This document shows, one piece after another, positions 48,778-57,829 of a DNA stretch of 64,000 nucleotides. Each line of letters begins with the position of its first letter. Positions within the stretch are counted from its first letter, which is position 1. Below the pieces are notes generated by a model. The model worked only from the letters and a program-made list of their open reading frames with translations, ran no database searches and was not told where the DNA came from. Source of the stretch: Caldilineaceae bacterium SB0661_bin_34 (lineage in GTDB: Bacteria; Chloroflexota; Anaerolineae; Caldilineales; Caldilineaceae); the NCBI GenBank assembly GCA_009841145.1, contig VXMJ01000017.1:1-64000 (forward strand). The letters run 5' to 3'. Made by a program: the position numbers and the translations under genes.

Positions 48778-50727
48778 CTATTCGCTCGTGTAGAACATCT
48801 GCTCGCCGGAATTGTTGCCGGCGATGGCCTGGCCCGCGATGGGCACATTGCGCATGGCGGCGTCCGTGACCAGCACGTAGCCAACCTTTTCCACAAGTTG
48901 AATGAACCAGATGTTGTCGTAATGGTTCTGGTACAACTGCCTCGTGAGCTCCACATCCTCGGGCGATGCCGGCGGGACCCTGACGCGACCTTGGCCTGCA
49001 TCAATCAGATCCTTGACCGCCTGCGGGGGTTCTTCACCGCTTTCGCCATTGGTGTTCATCCAGGTCCGCCAGGCTCCAGCCCACCCGGGCGTGGGGAAAT
49101 AGTCTGTCCAGGTACCGTTCTTCCACATGGGCTGAACGGACCAGATCATGGTGGCCTGCATCTCGTTGGCGTTCCAGCGCTGTGACCAGAGCGACGGGTC
49201 AATTTGCTTGAGCGTGGTCTTGAGGCCCACGTCCTGCAAATACGAGGCCAACAGTTCGCCCATCGGTTGGAAGTCCGGCGCATGGTCGGCATGCTCCAGA
49301 GGCACCACAAACGTATTGCCGTCCGGCCCGATGCGGAAACCTTCGCTGTCACGCTCATTCAAGCCCATGCCGTCCAGCAGGGCATTGGCGGCTTCGGGGT
49401 CGTATTCGCTGGGAATCAGCTCGGGAAGAGAGGCGTAGGTGTAGTAGATGCTCTCAATGATTTCCGGCCGGTTGATGGCCAAGCTGACGGCGCGTCGGAA
49501 GTCGAGATTTCCCACCACCTCTCGCCAGACGTCGTCCTCAAAGGTCAGATTCAAGTAAAGGGCCACCGGATCGACATGGTTGTCGAGGATTGCGAAGTTG
49601 ATGTATCCGCTTTCCTTGGCTTCCTGGTAAAGCGGAAGCTTGAGGAGGGCGGTATCCTCTCGCAGCATGTCCACTTCGTCCGCGAAGACCTTGATGTTCA
49701 CCGTGTCGGTGTCGGCCACCAGGGCGGAAACCACTTCGTCGATGTAGGGCAACTGATTGCCCGCGGCATCCACCTTGAAGTAGTAGGCGTTCCGCTCGAA
49801 CTTCATGAGTTCGTCGGTTTCGGTTGCGTTGATCCAAGGCCACATCGCAGGGAAGCCGGCGCACTGCGGCCTTGTCAGGTCCCAGTTGCGGCAGTCCACA
49901 GAGGTGAAGAGCGCTCTTGGCGAATCCAGTCCCTTGTCCTCAATCATGGCCGCGATTTCATCCGCATCGCCGTAACCTGTGTGAAGGGGCTTCAGGTGAT
50001 GGGACGGCTTGAACACGTCCGTGTAGCCCTGCCAACCCTTGATGCTCAACTCGCGCAGAAAACCGCCATAGCTTTCGTCAAAGGTAATGCTGAAGGTGTA
50101 ATCGTCGGAAATGTCAAAGACTCCCACGGTGCCGTCCGGAGAACCCCCGGAGCGGAACTTGTTGGGAACGCTCGGCGTATATTCTTCATGCAGCAGGACG
50201 TCCTCATGCGCAAACCGCACATCCTCGGTCGTCACGGGCGCACCATCCGACCACTTCAGGCCCTCGCGCAGGTGGAATGTGAAGACCGTGTAGTCCTCGT
50301 TGAACGTGTAGTCCTCGACCACGTTGCCGTAGATGCCCTCCACGCCGATGCCCGGAGCCGCCAGTACGTTTTCGTTGAGCATGATGAAAATGTCGGGGTT
50401 CCAGCCCGGAGAGGGATGGGCAAACCTCATCACGCCACCGTATTCGCCAATGGCCAGGTCAGGCAGATCGTTCAATTCGGAGATGACTCCCGCCGTAACC
50501 ACTAGAGGATTGACCGGCAATCGGTCCTCTACCGGAGGCAGATCGCCCGAGGCGACCATTGCATCCAGGGAGGGTGACTGGGAATACTTGCTGTCCGAGT
50601 CGGCGGCTGCGTCCGCCGCAGGCTCGGCTTCGGCAGGGGCTTCCGGCTCAGGCGCGGCACAGGCGGCAGCCAAGGCCAAAGCCAGCAACAAGGACATGGC
50701 CGCAATCAAGAAAGTACGTAGGGTCAT
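48778..50727 (-). CDS. ABC transporter substrate-binding lipoprotein, family 5 (peptide/opine type)
   Basis: A 649-residue SBP_bac_5 protein. The ATG at 50727 has GGAG eight bases upstream; the frame extends 37 unconserved codons further. A lipoprotein signal (LLLALALAAAC, Cys23) is followed by an acidic Ala/Glu/Pro linker. Family hallmarks are GIYGNVVEDYTFNEDYTVFTFHLREGLKWSDGAPVTTEDVRFA near residue 170-210 and DFRRAVSLAINRPEI. It delivers a peptide, opine or oligosaccharide to an importer. No permease or ATPase genes are adjacent, so it is an orphan binding protein here. Confidence 0.92.
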   Translation of the reverse strand: MTLRTFLIAAMSLLLALALAAACAAPEPEAPAEAEPAADAAADSDSKYSQSPSLDAMVASGDLPPVEDRLPVNPLVVTAGVISELNDLPDLAIGEYGGVMRFAHPSPGWNPDIFIMLNENVLAAPGIGVEGIYGNVVEDYTFNEDYTVFTFHLREGLKWSDGAPVTTEDVRFAHEDVLLHEEYTPSVPNKFRSGGSPDGTVGVFDISDDYTFSITFDESYGGFLRELSIKGWQGYTDVFKPSHHLKPLHTGYGDADEIAAMIEDKGLDSPRALFTSVDCRNWDLTRPQCAGFPAMWPWINATETDELMKFERNAYYFKVDAAGNQLPYIDEVVSALVADTDTVNIKVFADEVDMLREDTALLKLPLYQEAKESGYINFAILDNHVDPVALYLNLTFEDDVWREVVGNLDFRRAVSLAINRPEIIESIYYTYASLPELIPSEYDPEAANALLDGMGLNERDSEGFRIGPDGNTFVVPLEHADHAPDFQPMGELLASYLQDVGLKTTLKQIDPSLWSQRWNANEMQATMIWSVQPMWKNGTWTDYFPTPGWAGAWRTWMNTNGESGEEPPQAVKDLIDAGQGRVRVPPASPEDVELTRQLYQNHYDNIWFIQLVEKVGYVLVTDAAMRNVPIAGQAIAGNNSGEQMFYTSE

Positions 50728-51405
50728 TGCATCGCTCCAATAACCAATGGGTCCAAACGGATTCGGGGTGTCGGGAAACATGCGACTCGTCACTTGACGG
50801 TAGGTCGCACCTTGCCGGCCGGTTGTCAGTCGGCACACGTTCGCTGATTCGGAGAATCCAAGCGCATTCTACCTGTTGCCCCGAAAAGTGGTCAAAGTGA
50901 GTTCGGGACAGGTCGGTTGCAGTCCTTCCGGTCACAACGCAGGCAGACAGGAAGTTTCCAGCCTTCGCGGCACCGTGGGAGCATCGGTCGTGGCCGGCCT
51001 CACTGAAGTCCCTTGGCGCCTCCGGTCACCAGGATTGGCCAAATATTGCCGAGAAAGAGCCTTGAGCAGGCATTGACCGGTTCAACCAGCCTGTATGGGC
51101 TTGGCCGCGATACTGCGAGGAGCGGTTCGGCCGGCGCAGCGACGGATGTTGCGTCCCAATTCGCGCATCCCGTCCCGGATGTCCGGAAGCCATAAATTCG
51201 AGCACGATTGCCTGGGAAACGGTGAGGATGACACGTTCCAGGCACCAGATCGTATACTACGATTCCCGACCTGTGGTTCGCGGGGATCGCCTTTCGCCGA
51301 GGGTCAGCCTGGCAGCCAAGGGTTGGACAGCGGTCCAAGAACCCTATTTGTGGCGAACCACGTTGTTGCCGAACCAGAATCCGGATGTATGGTCCAGGAG
51401 GTTGT
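50728..51405. other. Divergent intergenic region, no gene recognised
   Basis: About 680 bp between the binding-protein and msrP genes. A candidate promoter for the former is at 50866-50895. For msrP a TATACT box at 51253-51258 is possible, about 150 bp before the start, without a clear -35. AGGAGG (51396-51401) precedes the msrP GTG. Confidence 0.45.
50866..50895 (-). promoter_or_regulatory. Candidate promoter of the binding-protein gene
   Basis: On the minus strand TTGACC (50895-50890) and TAGAAT (50871-50866) are spaced by 18 bp, about 140 bp before the ATG at 50727. Same box pair and spacing class as the candidate promoter near 400. Confidence 0.45.
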
Positions 51406-52422
51406 GTGAACAGGTTCAAACCAGATCTGACCGATGCCGATGTGACGCCGCGGCACATCTACATGAACCGACGGCGGTTTATGCGGGCCACCGGCACCGT
51501 TGTGGGCGGTTCGCTGATCGCCGCTTGCCGGATGCCCGAAGAGACTGCGGAACCGGAGTCTGTGGAACAGGCCGCCCCGCCGGCCCAGGACGCTGCGCCG
51601 GCTTCGAACCCGGAGCCCGCTCCGGCCAATCCGGCGGTGGTGAAGGACTATGCGTCGCTGACCGACGAACTGGGGGATCCCCTCAACTCCTTCCACGATA
51701 TTTCCAACTACAACAACTACTACGAGTTCACCGTTGACAAGCAACGGGTGGCCGGCTTGGCCAAGGACTATCCAACTAGCCCCTGGACCGTGGAGGTGGG
51801 CGGCCTAGTGGACAAGCCTGGCACCTACACGCTCGCGGACTGGGACCGGTTTCCGCAGGAAGAGCGCATCTACCGGCTGCGCTGCGTGGAAGCCTGGTCA
51901 ATGGTGATTCCGTGGACGGGATTCCCCCTGCGCATGTTGCTGGACGAGATCCAGCCCCAATCCAACGCCAAGTACGTGGCCTTCCAAACGGTTTTCGATC
52001 CGGAACGCATGCCGGGCCAGAGGGGTGGCTACAACTGGCCCTATACCGAGGGCCTGCGCCTGGACGAGGCCGAAAACGACCTGGCCATGCTGGTCACGGG
52101 CCTGTACGGCGATCCCCTGCCTATGCAAAACGGCGCCCCCATCCGGCTGATCGTTCCCTGGAAGTACGGCTTCAAGAGCATCAAGTCGATTGTCAAAATC
52201 GACCTGGTGGAGGAACAGCCCACCTCGCTCTGGATGAGCGCCGCGCCCAACGAGTACGGCTTCTACTCCAACGTGAATCCCAACGTCAACCATCCCCGGT
52301 GGTCGCAGGCCCGGGAACGTCGCATCGGCGAAAACGGACGGCGGGAAACCCTCTTCCTGAACGGCTACGAGGACCAAGTAGGCTATCTTTACGAGGGGAT
52401 GGACCTCAAGGCGAACTACTGA
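51406..52422 (+). CDS. msrP: Protein-methionine-sulfoxide reductase catalytic subunit MsrP (YedY)
   Basis: A 338-residue molybdopterin enzyme. The GTG at 51406 is chosen because AGGAGG precedes it and the N-terminus ([19 protein letters not shown]) matches the known MsrP leader, where the twin-arginine motif comes about 20 residues in. NRRRFM is the Tat motif, and SLIAAC (Cys41) is a lipobox, so it should be a Tat-exported lipoprotein. Cys160 in [10 protein letters not shown] is the molybdenum ligand; [13 protein letters not shown] is family-specific. It repairs oxidised Met residues in exported proteins. msrQ follows on the same strand. Confidence 0.94.
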   Translation: MNRFKPDLTDADVTPRHIYMNRRRFMRATGTVVGGSLIAACRMPEETAEPESVEQAAPPAQDAAPASNPEPAPANPAVVKDYASLTDELGDPLNSFHDISNYNNYYEFTVDKQRVAGLAKDYPTSPWTVEVGGLVDKPGTYTLADWDRFPQEERIYRLRCVEAWSMVIPWTGFPLRMLLDEIQPQSNAKYVAFQTVFDPERMPGQRGGYNWPYTEGLRLDEAENDLAMLVTGLYGDPLPMQNGAPIRLIVPWKYGFKSIKSIVKIDLVEEQPTSLWMSAAPNEYGFYSNVNPNVNHPRWSQARERRIGENGRRETLFLNGYEDQVGYLYEGMDLKANY

Positions 52423-52446
52423 GCCCCATAGAGCCCCTTGGCTGAC

Positions 52447-52476
52447 GCGTGCGGCCCGGCTGTTTGGGCCGCACGC
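52447..52476 (+). terminator. Strong GC hairpin between msrP and msrQ
   Basis: GCGTGCGGCCC (52447-52457) pairs perfectly with GGGCCGCACGC (52466-52476) around an eight-base loop. There is no U-tract, so it is more likely an mRNA-stabilising or attenuating structure within the operon than a full terminator. Confidence 0.5.
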
Positions 52477-52515
52477 GCGTTCTGCACAACTGACCACCTG
52501 CCCAGGACCCACTCG

Positions 52516-53307
52516 ATGTCCAAAGCCGCCTTACAGCCGGACTCCCGATTCGGCACCCCGGTAGCCGCCGTCCAAGCCTTCCTCAAGAAGCGCCGCATGC
52601 ACTGGTCGCGGGCCGCCGTGCATGCGGCCATGCCCCTTTGGTTCATTGGCCTGGGCATCCTCTACCTGGTCTCCAATCCGGCCGACGACTCGCTTTGGCT
52701 CGTCCACAACATGGGGTTTACCGGGTTCCTGGTGCTCGTCTTTTCACTGGCCTGCACCCCTCTGGCCTTCGTCACGGGCTGGTCCCGATTCACGCGCCTG
52801 CGTCGTACCTTCGGCCTGTGGGGTTATTGGCTGATCCTGGTCCACGTCATCCTGTATGTCTCGATCTGGTCCTTCTTCGAATGGAAGTTCATCTTCATCG
52901 ACATCACCACCATTTTCATCTACCAGGTGGGGTTCATCGCCTTCTTCCTGATGTCGCTCCTGGCCTTCACGTCCTACGGATCCTGGCAGCGGCGCCTGAA
53001 GCGGAACTGGGTCCGACTGCACCGCCTGGCCTACGTGATCGTGCCGCTGGGCGGAATCCACTATGTGTACGTGGAGAAACGGCCCGACCTGTGGGTCTTG
53101 ATCGGGGAGCAGAACTGGCCGGCCCTCGGGGAGCAGCTCACATCTCGCCCCTGGATGTTCATCGAACTGGCCCTCCTGCTGTTGATCCTGCGGCTGCCGC
53201 CAGTTCGCCGTAATGTAATCAAATGGCGCCGTGCCCTGACCGGCGGACCGGGCCGCGGCAAGACCCGCGCGCCCCGCGGCCGGCCGGCTACGGCCAGCCG
53301 TTCCTGA
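52516..53307 (+). CDS. msrQ: Heme membrane subunit MsrQ of the MsrPQ system
   Basis: A 263-residue polytopic protein with about six hydrophobic helices, the ferric-reductase-like b-type heme subunit that passes electrons to MsrP. Conserved elements include TGFLVLVFSLACTPL, RRTFGLWGYWLILVHVILYV (heme His) and WVRLHRLAYVIVPLGGIHY (heme His pair). The ATG at 52516 is 93 bp after msrP, separated by a strong hairpin. The C-terminal tail is Arg/Gly-rich. Confidence 0.92.
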   Translation: MSKAALQPDSRFGTPVAAVQAFLKKRRMHWSRAAVHAAMPLWFIGLGILYLVSNPADDSLWLVHNMGFTGFLVLVFSLACTPLAFVTGWSRFTRLRRTFGLWGYWLILVHVILYVSIWSFFEWKFIFIDITTIFIYQVGFIAFFLMSLLAFTSYGSWQRRLKRNWVRLHRLAYVIVPLGGIHYVYVEKRPDLWVLIGEQNWPALGEQLTSRPWMFIELALLLLILRLPPVRRNVIKWRRALTGGPGRGKTRAPRGRPATASRS

Positions 53308-53337
53308 TCAACCCGTGCCGACCGGCCCCCTTCGTTC

Positions 53338-54537
53338 ATGGATCCGGCTCCGGCCACGACTGAACTCCTGGCGCGCCTGGACCGTGTCCTGAGCGAAGAC
53401 ATCCGGCCGCTGGAAGCGGACCTGCTCCAGCGCGGGCCGGAAGCCGTGGACGCATCGTTGATGCAACTGCGCCGGGCGCACCGCGCGCAGGGCCTGTGGA
53501 ATTTCCAGTTGCCCCAACACTTGGACGGCGTTGGCCTGTCCCTGTCGGAGTTCGCCCATGTCAGCGAGAGGCTTGGCCAAAGCCCCCTCGCCCATGCCGC
53601 CTTCAACTGCCAGGCCCCGGACGCAGGCAATATGGAAATCCTGGAACGGCAGGCCACCTCCGCGCAAAAGGAACGGTTCCTGCTGCCCCTAGTCCGCGGC
53701 GAAATCCGCAGTTGCTTTGCCATGACCGAACCGGAGCATGCGGGTTCCAACCCCGTATGGATGAGCACATCGGCTTCCCGGCAAGGAGGCGGATGGCTGC
53801 TGAACGGCCACAAGTGGTTTGTGACCAGCGCCCACGGGGCCGACTTCGCGCTGGTCATGGCCATCACCGATCCCGACGCGCCGCGTCACGGCCGGGCCAG
53901 CCAGTTCCTGGTGCCCATGGACACGCCCGGCGTGGAGCACGTACGCCGAATTCGCATCATGGGCGAGGAGGGATCCAGCTGGTTCAGCCACTCGGAACTG
54001 CGCTTCAGGGATGTGGCGCTGCCCGCCGACGCACTGCTGGGACCCCGCGGTTCCGGCTTCCACGTGGCCCAGGAACGCCTGGGTCCCGGACGCATCCATC
54101 ACTGCATGCGCTGGCTCGGCATTTGCCGCCGGGCACTCGACATGATGGCATCCCATGGGGTATCCCGGGAAGTGGCTCCGGGACGGGCCCTGGGCACGCG
54201 GCAGTCGTTTCAGCATGCCTTGGCCGAACTCGAGGCGTCGGTTGCGGGCGCCCGCTTGCTGGTCCTGGACACGGCGCGTCAAATCGAACGGAAGGGCCAC
54301 GCCGAGCTGCGCAGCCGGATCTCCATGATCAAGTTTCATACCGCGGGCGTTCTGCAGGACGTGGTGGACGCGGCCATTCAAGCCATGGGGGCCGCTGGAG
54401 TCAGCGACGATCATGTCCTGTCCTGGTGGTACCGGCACGAACGCTGCGCACGCATCTACGACGGCACCGACGAAGTACACAAGACAGTGGTGGCCCGGGA
54501 CCTGTTGGCTCGGCATGGACTCCAAGTCGGTTTCTAA
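53338..54537 (+). CDS. Acyl-CoA dehydrogenase, ACAD10/11-like
   Basis: A 399-residue flavoprotein dehydrogenase. FAMTEPEHAGSNP and WLLNGHKWFVTSA are the flavin and substrate loops; the C-terminal domain ends with ARIYDGTDEVHKTVVARDLL. It lies next to an aminoglycoside-kinase-fold gene (24 bp gap) in the order ACAD then kinase. In animals ACAD10/11 fuse the same two domains, and in Pseudomonas putida the LvaA kinase and LvaC dehydrogenase handle 4-hydroxyacyl-CoA. A role in breakdown of 4-hydroxy acids is therefore likely. Confidence 0.9.
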   Translation: MDPAPATTELLARLDRVLSEDIRPLEADLLQRGPEAVDASLMQLRRAHRAQGLWNFQLPQHLDGVGLSLSEFAHVSERLGQSPLAHAAFNCQAPDAGNMEILERQATSAQKERFLLPLVRGEIRSCFAMTEPEHAGSNPVWMSTSASRQGGGWLLNGHKWFVTSAHGADFALVMAITDPDAPRHGRASQFLVPMDTPGVEHVRRIRIMGEEGSSWFSHSELRFRDVALPADALLGPRGSGFHVAQERLGPGRIHHCMRWLGICRRALDMMASHGVSREVAPGRALGTRQSFQHALAELEASVAGARLLVLDTARQIERKGHAELRSRISMIKFHTAGVLQDVVDAAIQAMGAAGVSDDHVLSWWYRHERCARIYDGTDEVHKTVVARDLLARHGLQVGF

Positions 54538-54560
54538 CTGTTGCGCGGAACCCACTTGCC

Positions 54561-55664
54561 ATGACCGGCTCCTGTCAGGACCCGAAGCTTCCCCTCGATG
54601 TGCCCACCCCGGTCCAACCGGGCACTGAGATCGACCTCGGCCGACTGACGGAGGCCCTCCGCGAGACCGACACCGGCCTGGAACCGCCGTTCCGCCTGCA
54701 CCAGTATCCGCGCGGGTTTTCCTGGCTGACCTACCGGGTTACCGACGGCCGCGGCCGCCGGTGCGTCCTCAGAACGCCACCGCGCGGAGTCCATATCGCC
54801 CGGGCCCACGATCCCGCCCGCGAGCACCGCATCCTCTCGGGCCTAAAGCCCGTCTATCCGTTGGTACCCCGCGCCCTGGCCTGCCGTACGGACGCCAATC
54901 CCCTCGGTACACCCTTTCTGTTGATGGAACAGGTGAACGGTGCGATCCTGCGTGCCAATCCGGACACGGCTCCCGATGCCGCCTCCATGCGGACCATCGG
55001 GCACAGCCTGGTTGCCAACCTGGTCCGGCTGCACGGCCTCGACCTACGTGTCACCGACTTGGCCGACCTGGGCTATCCAGACGGGTTTGTACTGCGCCAG
55101 GTGCGCGGCTGGCAGGGCCGCTACGCAGCGGCCCGCACCGAGAATACCCCGGACTCGGCGGACATCGCCGCGTGGCTTGAGGACAACCTGCCGGCATCAC
55201 CGGCGCCCACCCTGATTCACAACGACTACAAGCACGACAACCTGGTGTTGGCGCCGGAACCGCCCCACGAACTTCGGGCTGTTCTGGACTGGGAGATGGC
55301 CACCCGGGGCGACCCCCTGATGGACCTGGGGTCCAGCCTGGCCTATTGGGTGACGGCGGACGATCCGCCGGCCATGCGGGAGCTACAGCACAGCCCCACC
55401 TACCTGCCCGGCAATCCAACCCGCGCCGAGGTTGTGGAACAATATGCCGCCCAAAGCGGCCGGGCCGTTGACGACATCGTGTTCTACTTCGTGTTCGGCA
55501 ACCTCAAGCTGGCTGCCATTCTGCAGCAGCTGTACCGGCGCTGGGCCGACGGGCTCACGCGCGAGGCGCGCTACGAGCGCCTTCACACCGAGGTGGCAAC
55601 CTGCCTGCAAACGGCTCGGCAAGCCATGCAGCTGGGCCGCATCGACAGTTTGTACACGGTCTGA
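54561..55664 (+). CDS. Phosphotransferase of the ACAD10/11-LvaA type (APH fold)
   Basis: A 367-residue kinase-fold protein. RFHQYPRGFS-like N-lobe with YRVTDGRGRRCVLRTPP; catalytic HNDYKHDNLVL and metal-binding VLDWEMATRGDPLMDLG are the signatures of the ACAD10/11-associated APH subfamily. It would phosphorylate the hydroxyl of a 4-hydroxyacyl-CoA so that the neighbouring dehydrogenase can rearrange it. The ATG at 54561 is chosen; the frame extends far upstream as an antisense-like shadow of the ACAD gene. The next gene follows 37 bp later. Confidence 0.9.
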   Translation: MTGSCQDPKLPLDVPTPVQPGTEIDLGRLTEALRETDTGLEPPFRLHQYPRGFSWLTYRVTDGRGRRCVLRTPPRGVHIARAHDPAREHRILSGLKPVYPLVPRALACRTDANPLGTPFLLMEQVNGAILRANPDTAPDAASMRTIGHSLVANLVRLHGLDLRVTDLADLGYPDGFVLRQVRGWQGRYAAARTENTPDSADIAAWLEDNLPASPAPTLIHNDYKHDNLVLAPEPPHELRAVLDWEMATRGDPLMDLGSSLAYWVTADDPPAMRELQHSPTYLPGNPTRAEVVEQYAAQSGRAVDDIVFYFVFGNLKLAAILQQLYRRWADGLTREARYERLHTEVATCLQTARQAMQLGRIDSLYTV

Positions 55665-55701
55665 ATTCCGTCCCCTGGACCCTTGAAAGGAGCAATCCCC
55701 A

Positions 55702-56484
55702 GTGATTCAATTCGGCATCTGCAACCCTTTGACCAACCACGAACTGGCCGCGGCAGGCGGCTGCGACTACCTTGAGTGCGGCGTCTCGGAACTACTCCCT
55801 CTCATCCCCGAAGACGATCATCCCGATGTCGAGGCCCGCATGGCGGAGTTCGCCGCCACCGCACTGCCCGTCAAGGCGTTTGCCGGCTTCATCCCGGCCG
55901 ATCTGAAGGTCACCGGGCCCGAAGTCGAGTGGGGCCGCCTGTCCGCCTATCTGGACACCGCCCTGCGGCGGGCCAGCCAGGTGGGAGCCGATATCGTGGT
56001 CTGGGGCAGCGGCCACTCCCGTCATGTCCCGGACGGCTTTGCCCGCGACGCGGCGGAGGAACAGGTGGTCCGCTTCCTACACTTGGCCGGTCACTGGGCC
56101 GAGCAGCATGGCGTCACCATCGCGATCGAGCCCCTCAACACCAAGGAGTCCAACATCGTCAACTCGGTCAGCGAGGGGGTCAACTTCGCCGAGCGCATAG
56201 CCCATCCCCGCATTCGCGTCCTGGCCGACTTCTACCACATGCAGGAGGAGGACGAGCCGACCGACGTCATTTCACGCTTCGGACCCTGGCTGAGCCACAT
56301 GCACACGGCCGACACCGGCCGGTTGTATGCCGGTTCCGGCGACTATCCCTACGCCGACTTCGTGACGGAGGTCAACAAGGCGGGTTACCAAGGCATGCTT
56401 TCGGTGGAGTGCCGCTGGGGCGAGGATCTGGCCGGAGAAATCAAGGCCAGCGTGGACTACCTGAAGTCCCTGTGGGCCACCTGA
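55702..56484 (+). CDS. Sugar phosphate isomerase/epimerase family TIM barrel
   Basis: A 260-residue AP-endonuclease-2-type barrel. The GTG at 55702 has AAAGGAG about nine bases upstream. Metal-binding and core elements are YLECGVSELLPL, IAIEPLNTKESN (Glu), VLADFYHMQEE (Asp, His), LSHMHTADTG and MLSVECRWG (Glu). It resembles D-psicose 3-epimerase/hydroxypyruvate-isomerase-like enzymes and is only distantly similar to the barrel at 45990-46787. It is last in the run after the ACAD and kinase genes but may not be functionally linked to them. Confidence 0.88.
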   Translation: MIQFGICNPLTNHELAAAGGCDYLECGVSELLPLIPEDDHPDVEARMAEFAATALPVKAFAGFIPADLKVTGPEVEWGRLSAYLDTALRRASQVGADIVVWGSGHSRHVPDGFARDAAEEQVVRFLHLAGHWAEQHGVTIAIEPLNTKESNIVNSVSEGVNFAERIAHPRIRVLADFYHMQEEDEPTDVISRFGPWLSHMHTADTGRLYAGSGDYPYADFVTEVNKAGYQGMLSVECRWGEDLAGEIKASVDYLKSLWAT

Positions 56485-56595
56485 CCAACGACTCTGAACA
56501 GTACCCGTGCAAACTGCATCAGGCTTGTGCAGGGTGCACAAGCAATTGGTGTCAAATTCGTTGGGATAGCCATTCATCAATCTCTGGCAGGTACC

Positions 56596-56628
56596 TATAC
56601 TGATGCTCAGTTGTCAATCGTTGAGCAT
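56596..56628 (+). promoter_or_regulatory. Promoter and inverted repeat before the small peptide gene
   Basis: TATACT (56596-56601) is a good -10 box, with TTCATC 17 bp upstream as a weak -35. Just downstream ATGCTCA (56603-56609) pairs with TGAGCAT (56622-56628), an early-transcript hairpin or operator. The peptide ATG is at 56652 with AGGAG eight to ten bases before it. Confidence 0.5.
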
Positions 56629-56651
56629 TAGTTACCAAAGAGGAGACTGAC

Positions 56652-56747
56652 ATGGCCCTACTCATTGCAATCGGAGGATTTGCAGCCCTCTTCACCATGT
56701 GGGTCGTGCTGCCGAAGGTTCTTCACAATCGGGCCTCCTCCGAGTAG
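56652..56747 (+). CDS. 31-residue single-span membrane peptide
   Basis: MALLIAIGGFAALFTMWVVL opens the peptide, followed by a short basic tail PKVLHNRASSE and TAG. One helix spans nearly the whole chain, with the positive charges C-terminal. It has an AAGAGGAG ribosome-binding site, a TATACT promoter upstream and a two-hairpin terminator downstream, so it looks like a genuine independent gene rather than chance. No known family is recognised; a small accessory subunit of a membrane complex or a stress peptide is possible. Confidence 0.6.
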   Translation: MALLIAIGGFAALFTMWVVLPKVLHNRASSE

Positions 56748-57072
56748 GAGTCAATCCGGCCAACAAGCGAACATCCCGCCGGACAAGGGCGGGATGGGAT
56801 GAAAAGGAGGCGGTTTCGCCTCCTTTTTGCTGTCCGATTTTGGAAGGGCCGTCGGGAGGAACGGCCAATGCAACGTCAATTGCCCGGTCCCGGGCTCCGC
56901 GGCAACGCTCGCCGCCTTGACTGTCTGTGTACTGCGATTATGATCGGGAACGGGCGCACATACTGAATCGGGTCGGCCGCCACATGTCCCCACCTGCGGG
57001 ACGTTCGGCCACTGCCAAGCTGACCGACGAAGAGTCCGCCCAGTCGCAGTTCCATGTCTTTCCGATCGGGTC
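56748..57072. other. Intergenic after the small peptide
   Basis: Contains the tandem hairpin terminator; the remaining bases up to the PPK2 gene hold no recognisable gene. Confidence 0.5.
56772..56826 (+). terminator. Tandem hairpin intrinsic terminator
   Basis: CATCCCGCC pairs with GGCGGGATG (56772-56796), then AAAAGGAGGCG pairs with CGCCTCCTTTT (56802-56825) and runs into a T-tract. This is the clearest intrinsic terminator of the window and ends the small peptide transcript. Confidence 0.88.
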
Positions 57073-57807
57073 ATGACCCCATCTCCCCTCAACAACGTTG
57101 ACTTAAGCCAGTCGCTCGGGCGCAAGACGTACGAAAAGCGACTGATCCCGCTCCAGGAACGCTTTCTGGCCCTGCGCCTGCAACTGGGAGGCCAGGTCGG
57201 AAATACCCTGGGACCGCCCCTGCTCATCCTGTTCGAGGGATGGGATGCCGCCGGCAAGGGCGGGTGCATTCGCCGACTGGTTCAGCCGCTGGATCCACGG
57301 CACTTCACCGTGCATCAGTACCAGGCTCCGACCCCGCGTGAGAAGCGGCACCACTTCCTGTGGCGCTTCTGGCCGGCGGTTCCGGGCTACGGCGGCATGT
57401 GCATTTTCGATCGCACCTGGTACGGGCGAGTGCTGGTGGAGCGAGTGGAAGAGTTTGCCTCGCGCACGGAGTGGTACCGGGCTTACGAGGAAATCAGGAA
57501 CTTCGAGTCCCTGCTCATCATGGAGGACGTACTCCTGATCAAGTTCTTCCTGCACATTTCCCCGGAGGAACAGACCTTGCGGTTCAAACGCCGCGAGCGC
57601 GATCCGCTGAAGAACTGGAAACTGACAGAGGAAGACTGGCGCAACCGTGCCAAGTTACCCGCCTACACCGAAGCCATCGAGGACATGCTGCACGAAACCC
57701 ATACCGCCATCGCCCCGTGGACCGTCGTGCCGGCCGAGTCCAAGCGGTTCGCCCGCATCCAGGTGCTGGAAACCGTGATTGCCAAACTGGAAGCCGCGCT
57801 CGATTAA
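57073..57807 (+). CDS. ppk2: Polyphosphate kinase 2 family protein
   Basis: A 244-residue PPK2. Walker A is EGWDAAGKGGCIRRL (about 55-69), the lid-region Arg/Lys stretch is PTPREKRHHFLWRFW, and Walker B is FDRTWYGRVLVERVE. RFKRRERDPLKNWKL and DWRNRAKLPAY are family signatures. These enzymes use polyphosphate to phosphorylate nucleotides (AMP, ADP or GDP depending on class) or make polyphosphate. A nucleoside deoxyribosyltransferase gene starts 23 bp downstream, so the pair may serve nucleotide salvage. Confidence 0.93.
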   Translation: MTPSPLNNVDLSQSLGRKTYEKRLIPLQERFLALRLQLGGQVGNTLGPPLLILFEGWDAAGKGGCIRRLVQPLDPRHFTVHQYQAPTPREKRHHFLWRFWPAVPGYGGMCIFDRTWYGRVLVERVEEFASRTEWYRAYEEIRNFESLLIMEDVLLIKFFLHISPEEQTLRFKRRERDPLKNWKLTEEDWRNRAKLPAYTEAIEDMLHETHTAIAPWTVVPAESKRFARIQVLETVIAKLEAALD

Positions 57808-57829
57808 TCGCAACCGACAGGTGCCCAAC

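Noticed and set aside
53496-54560. Upstream extension of the kinase frame through the ACAD gene
   Set aside because: The ACAD reading frame there is fully supported by family motifs; the extension is low-complexity.
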